Source: Gilvimarinus xylanilyticus (GTDB lineage Bacteria; Pseudomonadota; Gammaproteobacteria; Pseudomonadales; Cellvibrionaceae). Taken from it: a stretch of 64,000 nt of DNA. The stretch's first letter is position 1, and each line of letters starts with the position of its first letter. This document shows positions 51,991 through 60,211 of the stretch, in pieces. The stretch is from positions 248,001 to 312,000 of the forward strand of contig NZ_JAMFTH010000002.1 in assembly GCF_024195295.1 (NCBI RefSeq). The letters run 5' to 3'. Below the pieces are notes generated by a model. The model was not told the origin of the DNA and did not search any database. It worked only from the letters and a program-made list of their open reading frames with translations. A program made the position numbers and the translations under genes.

Positions 51991-53164
51991 TTTAGTTCGC
52001 AGCACGCTTAACGCGAAACGCAGAACGCCAATTGCTCAAGTCGCAGCGTTGGGGGTTTTGCTACTGCTGGCGAGCATGTCCCTTCAAGCCGAAGTGCTGG
52101 ACCCGGACCGGGTGGATGTGATGTACCACAGCTACGATGGCGGCGGCGCGACTATTGATGGCCCGTCGGTCTTGGTGCGTAAAAATATTGGCAGCAATGT
52201 GGCTGTATCAGCCAACTATTATGTGGACATGGTATCGTCCGCGTCTATTGATGTATTAGCCACCGCCAGCGAATACTCGGAAAAGCGCACCGAGTATTCG
52301 CTGGGCACCGAGTATTTGCACGACCGCACTATTATCAGCGCTGGCTATACCAGTAGCGAAGAAAACGACTACAGTGCTGAAACCGGAAGTCTGGGAATTA
52401 GCCAAAGCTTTTTTGGCGATTTAACCACATTAAGTTTTGGTTTTAGCTTTGGTAAAGACGTTGTAGGTAAAAACGGGCGACCTAACTTTGAACACGACGT
52501 AGAACGCCGTCGCTACCAATTGAACTTAACCCAAGTCATCACCAAATCGTTTATCGCCGCCGCCAGCGTTGAGGCCGCCGTGGACGAAGGCTATTTAAAC
52601 AACCCCTACCGCCAGGTTCGCTATTTAGACCCCAACGCCGCCCAGGGCTATAGCTACCAGGCTGAAGTGTACCCCCACACCCGCAATTCGGATGCCGTAG
52701 GTCTGCGGGGCATATACTATTTACCCTACCGCGCCAGCATCCGCGCCGATGCCCGCTACTATGACGATAGCTGGGGCATAACCGCGAAAAACTGGGCCCT
52801 GCGCTACACCCAGCCCTGGGGCGAGCGCTGGCTGTTTGAGGTGAAGTACCGCGCCTATCAACAAACCAATGCCGACTTTTACTCCGACCTATTTCCCTTT
52901 CGCGATGCACAAAACTTTCTCGCTCGCGACAAAGAGCTCAGCGAGTATCAATCGGACAATTTTGGCCTGGGCGTGACCTACGACATCCCCGAACGCTGGC
53001 TGTGGAGCTTTGAGAAAAGTACCATCAATTTATACTGGGATTATTTCGACTTTAACTACGACAACTTTCGCAATGTGCTGGATACCGAAGCTTCGCCGGG
53101 GGAAGAGCCGCTGTACAGTTTTGATGCCAATGTCATTCGGTTTTATTGGTCCCTGTGGTATTAA
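51977..53164 (+). CDS. DUF3570 family outer-membrane protein
   Basis: A 395-residue exported beta-barrel. Signal peptide is near LGVLLLLASMSLQA. Family features are DRVDVMYHSYDGGGATIDGP, VSANYYVDMVSSASIDVLATASEY (split here by position only), YSLGTEYLHDRTIISAGY and the C-terminal VIRFYWSLWY. A GTG start at 51977 is preferred because GGAGGCG precedes it; an ATG at 51869 is in frame but would overlap DUF4266 by 122 bases. DUF3570 and DUF4266 form a conserved pair of unknown role. It is the last gene of the rightward operon. Confidence 0.82.
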   Translation: MGVTDLVRSTLNAKRRTPIAQVAALGVLLLLASMSLQAEVLDPDRVDVMYHSYDGGGATIDGPSVLVRKNIGSNVAVSANYYVDMVSSASIDVLATASEYSEKRTEYSLGTEYLHDRTIISAGYTSSEENDYSAETGSLGISQSFFGDLTTLSFGFSFGKDVVGKNGRPNFEHDVERRRYQLNLTQVITKSFIAAASVEAAVDEGYLNNPYRQVRYLDPNAAQGYSYQAEVYPHTRNSDAVGLRGIYYLPYRASIRADARYYDDSWGITAKNWALRYTQPWGERWLFEVKYRAYQQTNADFYSDLFPFRDAQNFLARDKELSEYQSDNFGLGVTYDIPERWLWSFEKSTINLYWDYFDFNYDNFRNVLDTEASPGEEPLYSFDANVIRFYWSLWY

Positions 53165-53167
53165 ATA

Positions 53168-53411
53168 ATGCCCTTTAGTTCTGACGAGCGCGCCGCTCTA
53201 CTCGCATTAAAGGGTGTAGGCCCCACGGTTATTCAACGCTTTGGAGAGATTGGCATATAGGGCACCTCTATTAATCCAGCTCGCCCGGCACGAGCCTTAC
53301 GACATTGCCGAACTCGTGGCCGATATGCTCCACTCAAGCTGCTGGAAGAACAGCCCCAGGGCTCTGGCATCGGTGGAGGCCGCGATTAATCGGGCCAAGC
53401 AGGGTAATTGA
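53168..53411 (+). pseudogene. Frameshifted helix-hairpin-helix protein gene
   Basis: The ATG at 53168 opens MPFSSDERAALLALKGVGPT and VIQRFGEIGI, stopping at the TAG 53258-53260. The next frame continues at the same point as APLLIQLARHEPYDIAELVA, DMLHSSCW and AINRAKQGN to the TGA at 53409-53411. Joined, they make one small protein with a GVGPT HhH motif, as in the Cdd1/pathogenicity-locus and mitomycin-resistance families. A single-base indel explains the break. It is probably inactive unless there is a sequencing error. Confidence 0.75.
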
Positions 53412-53461
53412 GGGAAAACGCTCAGTCATAGGGCTGACCAAGCAAATTACGGAGATAAGCG

Positions 53462-54151
53462 ATGCAAAATAATAAACCACTTTACCTCTATCAAGAAATA
53501 ATGCTGTTGGCTCTGCGCGATGAGAAGGGCACCATTTCCACCGGCTTTATTGAGCAGGTAATCGCCGGTGCGGTTTTGGCAGAGCTACTGCTTAACGAAA
53601 GAATCACGGTAGAAAGCGCCAAGAAGCCACTGGTTAACATAGAAAATTCAGCGCCCTGTGGAGACCCCGTAATAGACGAATGTCTTGCCAAAATGAAGGA
53701 GGCTAAGCGTAGAGCGTCGCTGCAAAACTGGGTATCGCGGCTTGCCGGGGTGAAAGACTTAAAATATAAAGCGGCGCAATCACTGTGCGATCGGGGCATT
53801 CTCAAAGCCGAGGAAGATAAAATTCTGTTTATTTTTACACGACGAATTTACCCCGAGCTAGACCCCATCCCGGAACGAGAGATTATTGAAAGATTAAAAA
53901 CGGCTATATTTACCGACAAAGAGCCGCTTGATCCTCGCACCGTGGTATTAATTTCTCTGGCCAATGGCTCGGGAATGTTGAGCGAAACCCTGGGTCGCAA
54001 AGAGCTCAAACCTTACAAAAAGCGAATCGATAAAATTCAAGAGGGAGAACTAACCGGCGAAGCGACCAAACAAGTTATCAGCGCCTGCCAGTCAGCCGTT
54101 ATTGTCGCAGCCGTTATGCCCGCCATCGCGGCCACTACCATCAGCAGCTAA
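53462..54151 (+). CDS. GPP34 (GOLPH3/Vps74-like) family protein
   Basis: A 229-residue soluble protein. LYLYQEIMLLALRDEKGTIS at the N-terminus is the GPP34 signature, followed by AGAVLAELLLNERI, QSLCDRGILKAEEDKILFIF and VVLISLANGSGML. In eukaryotes GOLPH3/Vps74 binds PI4P and glycosyltransferases at the Golgi; bacterial members are best known in Actinobacteria and uncharacterised. A GGAG ribosome site supports the start. A DUF6694 lipoprotein follows 24 bases on. Presence in a gammaproteobacterium is unusual and membrane association is plausible. Confidence 0.82.
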   Translation: MQNNKPLYLYQEIMLLALRDEKGTISTGFIEQVIAGAVLAELLLNERITVESAKKPLVNIENSAPCGDPVIDECLAKMKEAKRRASLQNWVSRLAGVKDLKYKAAQSLCDRGILKAEEDKILFIFTRRIYPELDPIPEREIIERLKTAIFTDKEPLDPRTVVLISLANGSGMLSETLGRKELKPYKKRIDKIQEGELTGEATKQVISACQSAVIVAAVMPAIAATTISS

Positions 54152-54175
54152 AGAACCTAATGTATTGAGGATTTA

Positions 54176-54511
54176 ATGAAAAGACTATTATTTATACTGC
54201 TATTTATCTGCGTTGCCGGGTGCGCCACTAGCAAACCAAACTTCGTATTTGACGGAAGCACAGCAGAATCGACTAAGGCCGGAATAGCGACAGTAATGAA
54301 ACGCCTTGACCGAGCGGAGAAAATAAAGTTTGGAACTGCACTTGTAACTATTCAGTTTTCAGATATTAACACTGTCTACGAGGTGGCAAATAATCCAACG
54401 ATGCAGCAATTCAACTACGCATTAATCGGCCGAAAAATTGATGGCCTAACCTACGACCAAGTACTGGAGCTTGCCAAGCAGTCGCCCAACCAATTTAAAG
54501 ATTCTGACTGA
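54176..54511 (+). CDS. DUF6694 family lipoprotein
   Basis: A 111-residue lipoprotein (lipobox VAGC, Cys16). FVFDGSTAESTKAGIATVMK and RAEKIKFGTALVTIQFSD match the DUF6694 pattern. LIGRKIDGLTYDQVLELAKQ is the C-terminal conserved part. It probably shares a transcript with the GPP34 gene (24-base gap) and perhaps the DUF4862 gene (26-base gap). The function is unknown. Confidence 0.75.
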   Translation: MKRLLFILLFICVAGCATSKPNFVFDGSTAESTKAGIATVMKRLDRAEKIKFGTALVTIQFSDINTVYEVANNPTMQQFNYALIGRKIDGLTYDQVLELAKQSPNQFKDSD

Positions 54512-54537
54512 GCCAATCAACTGAATAAGGATACTCC

Positions 54538-55494
54538 ATGTCTTATTATGTAGGTGCCTACGCCTCCTCACCCTGCACTTCAGGCTGGAATCCAGAACTG
54601 GAAACCCGCTACTACCATCAGTTAAAGCAAATTCCATCGATTAAGGGCCTGGAACACCCATTTCTCGGTGAAAACCTGCACGCTTACGACGACGATTGGT
54701 TTTTAGAGAACATTGACCCTAATTGGCAATATGTTTTTACCTGTGTACCCGGCACTATGGGCGCGATAGGAATAAACCCTAATTTTGGTATTGCCTCGGA
54801 TGATACAGCAGGTCGTGAGCAAGCCTTGGCCTTTATGGAAAAGGCTCGCGCTGCGATAGCGAAATTAAATGCCCACGCCGGACGCCAGGTGGTGCAAGCG
54901 ATTGAAATGCAAACCGCGCCCAATAAAGCAAAGGCAAGCTCATCTGCTGCTTCGCTTAAAGCGTCGCTGGAAACCATGCTGCAATGGGATTGGCAGGGTG
55001 CGCGAGTTGTACTTGAGCATTGCGACACCTTGATTGAAGGGCAAGAGCCCGCCAAAGGTTTTTTAACGCTTGAGGACGAGATAGAGGTAATAAAAGCCGT
55101 TAACCAAACTCACAATGCCAATCTAGGGGTAGTCATTAACTGGGGGCGATCCGTTATTGAGACCCGCTCGACCACAGGTGCAATCGAACACATTCAACAA
55201 GCCAAACAGGCGGGCGTACTGGCCGGATTAATGTTTTCGGGCGCATCAGATCAAGACACACCCTATGGCGTGTGGGCGGATACGCATATGCCTGCCGCAC
55301 CTTCAGAACATAGCGCTATCGGTGCCGAGCGCTCACTTATGAGCGAAGCACAGATTCACCGGTGCATTCACGCAGCCGACGCAAAGAACTTGCCGATTTT
55401 AGGTATAAAGCTGGGCATTCGCCCCAAAGATGAACGCCTTGAAAATCGCGTGGCATACAACCGCGAAGCTCTGGCCATGCTTGGACGGACATAG
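54538..55494 (+). CDS. DUF4862 family TIM-barrel-like protein
   Basis: A 318-residue cytoplasmic protein. The start MSYYVGAYASSPCTSGWNP and segments GLEHPFLGENLHAYDDDWF, FTCVPGTMGAIGINPNFGIA, VVLEHCDTLIEGQEPAKGFL and GVVINWGRSVIETRS match DUF4862, a group with a xylose-isomerase-like barrel. EHCD and NWGRS could hold metal or sugar. Sugar isomerase/epimerase activity is a guess from fold. It follows the DUF6694 gene by 26 bases. Confidence 0.75.
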   Translation: MSYYVGAYASSPCTSGWNPELETRYYHQLKQIPSIKGLEHPFLGENLHAYDDDWFLENIDPNWQYVFTCVPGTMGAIGINPNFGIASDDTAGREQALAFMEKARAAIAKLNAHAGRQVVQAIEMQTAPNKAKASSSAASLKASLETMLQWDWQGARVVLEHCDTLIEGQEPAKGFLTLEDEIEVIKAVNQTHNANLGVVINWGRSVIETRSTTGAIEHIQQAKQAGVLAGLMFSGASDQDTPYGVWADTHMPAAPSEHSAIGAERSLMSEAQIHRCIHAADAKNLPILGIKLGIRPKDERLENRVAYNREALAMLGRT

Positions 55495-55568
55495 TATCGA
55501 AAACGTTTACGCGATCGAACTGCATCAGCCCGATTAACCCGAGGGATCAATAATCGCTCTGCGGGGTA

Positions 55569-55596
55569 AGGTTGGTATCAGTTTTGATACCAACCT
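55569..55596. terminator. Perfect 12-bp-stem hairpin
   Basis: AGGTTGGTATCA-GTTT-TGATACCAACCT, in the gap before the glutamate dehydrogenase gene. No T tract follows (GGGGGATAAG), so it may be a repressor site or a Rho-type 3' end instead of an intrinsic terminator. Confidence 0.5.
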
Positions 55597-55736
55597 GGGG
55601 GGATAAGAAATTTTATTGCCTTCAAGGGCGTCTACGGGAAAACATCAGTAACACAGCCCTGCAAAAGGGCATTCACGCTCACTAAAGCCCTTTAATGGCG
55701 CCCTATCCGCAGTCAGCACCAGACAAAGGAATGATC

Positions 55737-58637
55737 ATGCCAAACGATTTGAAAGAAACGTTTAAGTCGGGGCTTATTCAGTATGTCACAGACTCGACCG
55801 ATCGCATGTTGGACAACTTCTTCGCCATAATGCCGCAAAGTTATTTCGATTCTAACGACGAACGCACGATCCTTCAGCATTTATCGGCCATTTTATTGGC
55901 GAACATTTCCGGCACCCAAGAGCGCATCATGCTGGAAAATCATGATGCCAACCGCCAAACCTATATCCACTTTGGTGGCTACCCGGGGCTACTGGGGGAT
56001 ATCCTCAACCAAATCCCGGCACACAAAAGCCTTAAGCAAGCGCGCGCTTACACCGCTAAAAACAATTCCCTCGTCATCGATGTGTTTGATTTTAGTCAAG
56101 CGGAGCACACCGCCAACGATCAGAGATCGGCTCGACGAGAAGCGCTGCTCGCCGAGCTGGACAAGGTTTACATTGAATCCGATAAGGCGGTGACCGAAGT
56201 TACGCGGGACTTTATCCGCGCAGCGAATGACAACTATCTGGCCCGCCACTGCCTGCAAGAGTTGCTGGGGCACGCCCAGCTGGTGCAGAAAGTACGTCAC
56301 TCGCTGGACACTGAATCACGTATTACGCCTGTGCCAGGCAGCTCATCGGTCTTTAATATCGCCTATGCCACGGGCCAGGTGGACTCTACTAACCTGTTCA
56401 CCCGCGTGGCCCGTTTTTGCTGCAGGCATGAAATAGATATACGTGAAAGCTATGTTGAAAACTTTGACCTAGACACGCCGGCGCAACGCACCCTGCTGGT
56501 TTTACAAGTCGATATGCGCGGTTGTAACGACGACCAAATCAGGCAGTTTGGGGCGGAAATTAACCGCCTGGCCTACCTCGATAAGGAAGTTCTCGAACTC
56601 GCTTTTACGCGCCCCGGCTGGTCTTTGCTAGAGACAGAAGTGCTTGTGGGACTGTGTCACCTGGCCGATCAAGTGCTGGGCATCACTATAAGCCAAGAGT
56701 TAAGCCGCGATGCTATTTTAGCCGATGCCCTAAGCGACGAGAGTATTGCCCTATCGCTCGCACGGCTTGTGACCGTGCGGTTTGATGCAGAGCAATCTCA
56801 TAATTTTGACCGACTCTATTCCCAACTGGCTCACACGATCAGTAACCGGGTGGCGGATAGCCGCATCGCGCAAACGTATAACACACTGCTGAAACTGAGC
56901 AAACACTTGCTTAAAGCCAACCTTTATGCGCAGCAACGCTACGCCCTGGCCTTTAATATAGATCCCGCCATAATGGTATCTGAGCAGCGCCCGCTACAAG
57001 CCTTTGGTATTTTTTATATTTTTGGCAAGGCGTTTGACGGCTTTCATGTGCGCTTTGAAGATATTGCCCGCGGCGGCGTGCGCATAGTGCAACCCAAAGG
57101 TATTGAGCAATACGCCATTGAAGTGAAGCGTCTGTTCGATGAAGCCTATCAATTGGCGAGTGCTCAGCAGCTGAAAAATAAAGACATACCCGAAGGAGGC
57201 TCCAAAGGCGTAATTTTGGTTAAGCCCTCGGCCAATACCTTGCGCTGCGGTAAATCCTATGTGGATGCCCTGCTAGACGTCATTGTCGATACCCCTCTTA
57301 CCCAGGCTCAACGATGCGACTACTACCCTAAGCCCGAGCTTCTTTTTCTAGGCCCGGATGAGAATGTTTCGGATAATTTAATTGAGTGGATTATCCAGCG
57401 GGCCGAGCAGCGCCGTTACGCTCTGCCCAACTCGTTTATGAGTTCCAAGCCGGGCGCGGGCATCAATCACAAAGCCTATGGAGTCACCAGTGAGGGCGTG
57501 AATGTATTTTTGCGGGTGGGGCTGGAAAATATAGGCATTGATCCGGCAACGCAGCCTTTCACCGTTAAAATGACCGGCGGACCCGACGGCGATGTGGCGG
57601 GTAATCTTATACGTATTCTGTTTCGCGACTATGGCGACAAGGTAATCATTACCGGCATTGCCGACGGCAGTGGTTGTGCCGAAGACCCGAGTGGCCTTGA
57701 GCGCAACGAGCTGCTGCGCTTGGTCGCACACAACCTTACCATTGCTCAGTTTGACAGGTGCAAAGTCGGCCCCAACGGGCGTGTGTTGAGCATTGATGAA
57801 CCCGGCGGCATTGAGGCGAGAAACACGCTGCACTGCCGTCTGCACACCGATGTTTTTGTCCCGGCCGGTGGGCGCCCTGGCACCATTAACGAAGCCAATG
57901 CAAAGTATTATCTGAATGCCGAAGGCAGACCCGCCAGTCAGCTCATTGTAGAAGGCGCCAACTTATTCTTAACCCCCCGGGCGCGCGAATGGTTAACCCG
58001 CCAGGGCGTGTTTATCGTCAAAGACAGCTCGGCCAATAAGTGCGGGGTAATATGCAGCAGCTACGAAATCGCTGCGGGTATGATGTTAAACGAAGCGGCG
58101 TTTTTGCGTATAAAACCTGAGTTTGTGGAACAGGTAACCCAAAAGCTTCGCGCTTTGGCGCTGCTGGAGGCGAAAACCCTGTTCCGGGAATTTTACTTTC
58201 ACCCGGAATCCAGCCTGGCGCAGCTAAGTATGCAGCTGTCGCAAGAAATTATAACCCTCACCGATACTATTGCGAGGCTTATCGATTCAGAGAAAGTCTC
58301 ACCCACGGGTGTCTGTCGCTCGCTGTTGCTGGAGTTTTTCCCCCAATCGCTGCTGCACAAAGCCGGCGATCGCGCACTGGATAAGCTGCCGGCCAGCTAT
58401 TACGCGCGGGCTATGGCCTCGGTTCTGGCCAGTCGGATTGTCTACCACGAGGGCATTCGCCATATTCAGGCGCTGCCCGCTGATCGCTTAGAGCAGCATC
58501 TGATTCGCTATTTACAGCAGGAGGAAATTACCGCCGGCTTGCTTCGCACCATTGCAGACTCAGATATTGCAAACAAACAAATGCTTTTGGAGCTGATTAG
58601 CAAAGGCGCAACGGGCACTGCGCTGAAGTGGCGTTAA
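55737..58637 (+). CDS. Large NAD-dependent glutamate dehydrogenase
   Basis: A 966-residue enzyme that oxidatively deaminates glutamate to 2-oxoglutarate. The catalytic region is in the second half: ARGGVRIVQPKGIEQYAIEV, IPEGGSKGVILVKPS (Lys), FLGPDENVSDNLIEWI, GAGINHKAYGVTSEG, KMTGGPDGDVAGNLI (nucleotide binding) and EGANLFLTPRAREWL. The N-terminal half has an ACT-like region (about 195-290). At 966 residues it is far shorter than the 180-kDa class (about 1600) and near the 115-kDa class. Start: the ATG at 55737 has AAAGGA; upstream in-frame ATGs at 55695 and 55731 are less likely. It stands alone. Confidence 0.88.
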   Translation: MPNDLKETFKSGLIQYVTDSTDRMLDNFFAIMPQSYFDSNDERTILQHLSAILLANISGTQERIMLENHDANRQTYIHFGGYPGLLGDILNQIPAHKSLKQARAYTAKNNSLVIDVFDFSQAEHTANDQRSARREALLAELDKVYIESDKAVTEVTRDFIRAANDNYLARHCLQELLGHAQLVQKVRHSLDTESRITPVPGSSSVFNIAYATGQVDSTNLFTRVARFCCRHEIDIRESYVENFDLDTPAQRTLLVLQVDMRGCNDDQIRQFGAEINRLAYLDKEVLELAFTRPGWSLLETEVLVGLCHLADQVLGITISQELSRDAILADALSDESIALSLARLVTVRFDAEQSHNFDRLYSQLAHTISNRVADSRIAQTYNTLLKLSKHLLKANLYAQQRYALAFNIDPAIMVSEQRPLQAFGIFYIFGKAFDGFHVRFEDIARGGVRIVQPKGIEQYAIEVKRLFDEAYQLASAQQLKNKDIPEGGSKGVILVKPSANTLRCGKSYVDALLDVIVDTPLTQAQRCDYYPKPELLFLGPDENVSDNLIEWIIQRAEQRRYALPNSFMSSKPGAGINHKAYGVTSEGVNVFLRVGLENIGIDPATQPFTVKMTGGPDGDVAGNLIRILFRDYGDKVIITGIADGSGCAEDPSGLERNELLRLVAHNLTIAQFDRCKVGPNGRVLSIDEPGGIEARNTLHCRLHTDVFVPAGGRPGTINEANAKYYLNAEGRPASQLIVEGANLFLTPRAREWLTRQGVFIVKDSSANKCGVICSSYEIAAGMMLNEAAFLRIKPEFVEQVTQKLRALALLEAKTLFREFYFHPESSLAQLSMQLSQEIITLTDTIARLIDSEKVSPTGVCRSLLLEFFPQSLLHKAGDRALDKLPASYYARAMASVLASRIVYHEGIRHIQALPADRLEQHLIRYLQQEEITAGLLRTIADSDIANKQMLLELISKGATGTALKWR

Positions 58638-58640
58638 GCA

Positions 58641-58663
58641 CCTATACCGAAACCGGGTATAGG
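58641..58663 (+). terminator. Hairpin after glutamate dehydrogenase
   Basis: The stem CCTATACC / GGTATAGG lies right after the stop. It has no T run, so termination is uncertain. Confidence 0.45.
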
Positions 58664-58795
58664 CGCGGTGAAATGTAAAGCACTGCTTAAGCCGCCATTG
58701 AGTTTGGCTGTTGCGCCTGGATTTTTATGTGCGCGCTTCGCCCTGTGGGTAAATTCGGGTATCTTGGCGGCAAGATATTCAGACAGGAAAAGACT

Positions 58796-59899
58796 ATGAA
58801 TCCGACTAAGTCCCTGCTGGGGTTATTCGCAAGCCTTAGTTTAAGTGCCTGCAGTAGTGTACCGGCAGGCATGGGAAATCAGGTGAACGCCTGCGCCGGG
58901 CAAGACTCGCTGCGCATGGTAGATTATTTTGAGCCCATGCCCATGGGCCAGCAAAACGCCGAGGTATGGGGCGCCGCAGGTGTGCTGCCGCGGGACATTG
59001 CCAATGGTTTGGAAAGCGCAAAAGCCCAGCCCGAGTGGAATTACTGGGACGGTAAAATTATTAAGGGCCCCGAGGGCAAATACCATTTGTTCGCCAGCCG
59101 CTGGTCGGGTGATTTAACCCATTACGATTGGTCTAAATCGATTGCCGTACATGCCGTTAGCGACTCGCCTAAAGGCCCCTACCAAAACCCGCAACCGTTT
59201 TTCTCAGACCGCGATGGCCTGGGCCACAATATTACCGGCGGCGTACTGCCCGATGGCCGTTACTATGTGGTCGCCAGTGACGCAGGTCGCGCCGGGGATG
59301 TGTTTATCTCAGATACCATTGACGGCGAATTTGAGTTGCAGGGCACCGTAACCATGGAGGCCAATGGTCAGGACCTGGAGCATGCCGGAGCTAATGTGAG
59401 CATTATTGTGCGCCCCGACGATACCTTTATGCTGGTATCGCGTCCGGGTATTGTGATGCTTAGCGACGATATTATGGGGCCTTACGTTGCTCAGGGGCCC
59501 AGCATTTGGCCCACGGTTGAAGGCTACGATAACAGCAAGGCCGAAGACCCGATTGTCTGGTACAGCGGCGGCCTGTATCACATTACCCTTAACTGGTGGA
59601 ACATTCGCAAGGCGCGCCATTTGGTCTCGCGCAACGGCATCGATAACTGGGTGGATACCGGCATCGCCTACGACCCGCGCCTGGGGTTTGAATATACCGA
59701 CGGCAGTAAAAATACCTGGAGCCTGCTGGAGCGCCCTGGGGTGTTGGTAGAAAACGGCCACGTCACCCACTTCACTTTCTCGGCTCTGGATGTGAACAAG
59801 TGGGACGATATGGGCAACGACGCCCACGGCAGCAAGGTATTGGTAGTGCCTTTTGATGGCAAATGCTTTGATCGCGCGCTGGATGCGGCCCTGCCATAA
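58796..59899 (+). CDS. GH43-like five-bladed propeller lipoprotein
   Basis: A 367-residue lipoprotein (lipobox LSAC, Cys19). YWDGKIIKGPEGKYHLFASR, AVSDSPKGPYQNP, GHNITGGVLPDGRYYVVAS and KAEDPIVWYSGGLYHITLNW are blade segments of the GH43/GH117-type propeller superfamily. Asp in WDGKI and Glu in KAEDP are candidate catalytic residues. The family placement is less clear than for the GH43 gene at 17.3 kb. The ATG at 58796 has AGGAAAAG; an upstream start at 58727 is unlikely. It stands alone between glutamate dehydrogenase and katG. Substrate is unknown, probably a plant or algal oligosaccharide. Confidence 0.75.
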   Translation: MNPTKSLLGLFASLSLSACSSVPAGMGNQVNACAGQDSLRMVDYFEPMPMGQQNAEVWGAAGVLPRDIANGLESAKAQPEWNYWDGKIIKGPEGKYHLFASRWSGDLTHYDWSKSIAVHAVSDSPKGPYQNPQPFFSDRDGLGHNITGGVLPDGRYYVVASDAGRAGDVFISDTIDGEFELQGTVTMEANGQDLEHAGANVSIIVRPDDTFMLVSRPGIVMLSDDIMGPYVAQGPSIWPTVEGYDNSKAEDPIVWYSGGLYHITLNWWNIRKARHLVSRNGIDNWVDTGIAYDPRLGFEYTDGSKNTWSLLERPGVLVENGHVTHFTFSALDVNKWDDMGNDAHGSKVLVVPFDGKCFDRALDAALP

Positions 59900-60120
59900 A
59901 GCGGTCTGGAGCGGGCACAGGCTTTCGGTGCTCTTGCCCGCCCACCGGCCATAGACCAAGCTTTACGCATTATTTTGGTGCTTTTGGCTAAATTTCGGCA
60001 ATTTTCACCCATAAGATATACGTATAGATGATCAACCAAAAGACCACCATTAAAAATACCTATCAAGCACTTCAATAAATGAAATTGGTTGCACCGATAA
60101 AGTGCATCTAAAGTTGTCGC

Positions 60121-60171
60121 CGATAACAAGTAACCCTGCTAGCCAATTACGGATACACCCTCTTGTTATCG
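60121..60171. promoter_or_regulatory. Inverted repeat upstream of katG
   Basis: CGATAACAAG (60121-60130) and CTTGTTATCG (60162-60171) are perfect 10-base inverted copies, 31 bases apart, 41 bases before the katG start. They lie in the 312-base gap 59900-60211, which has no gene. It may be a regulator site or a leader hairpin. A classical OxyR site was not recognised. Confidence 0.45.
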
Positions 60172-60211
60172 CTCCTGTTTACCACAAACCACTGGAAAGA
60201 GGACAGCGACA

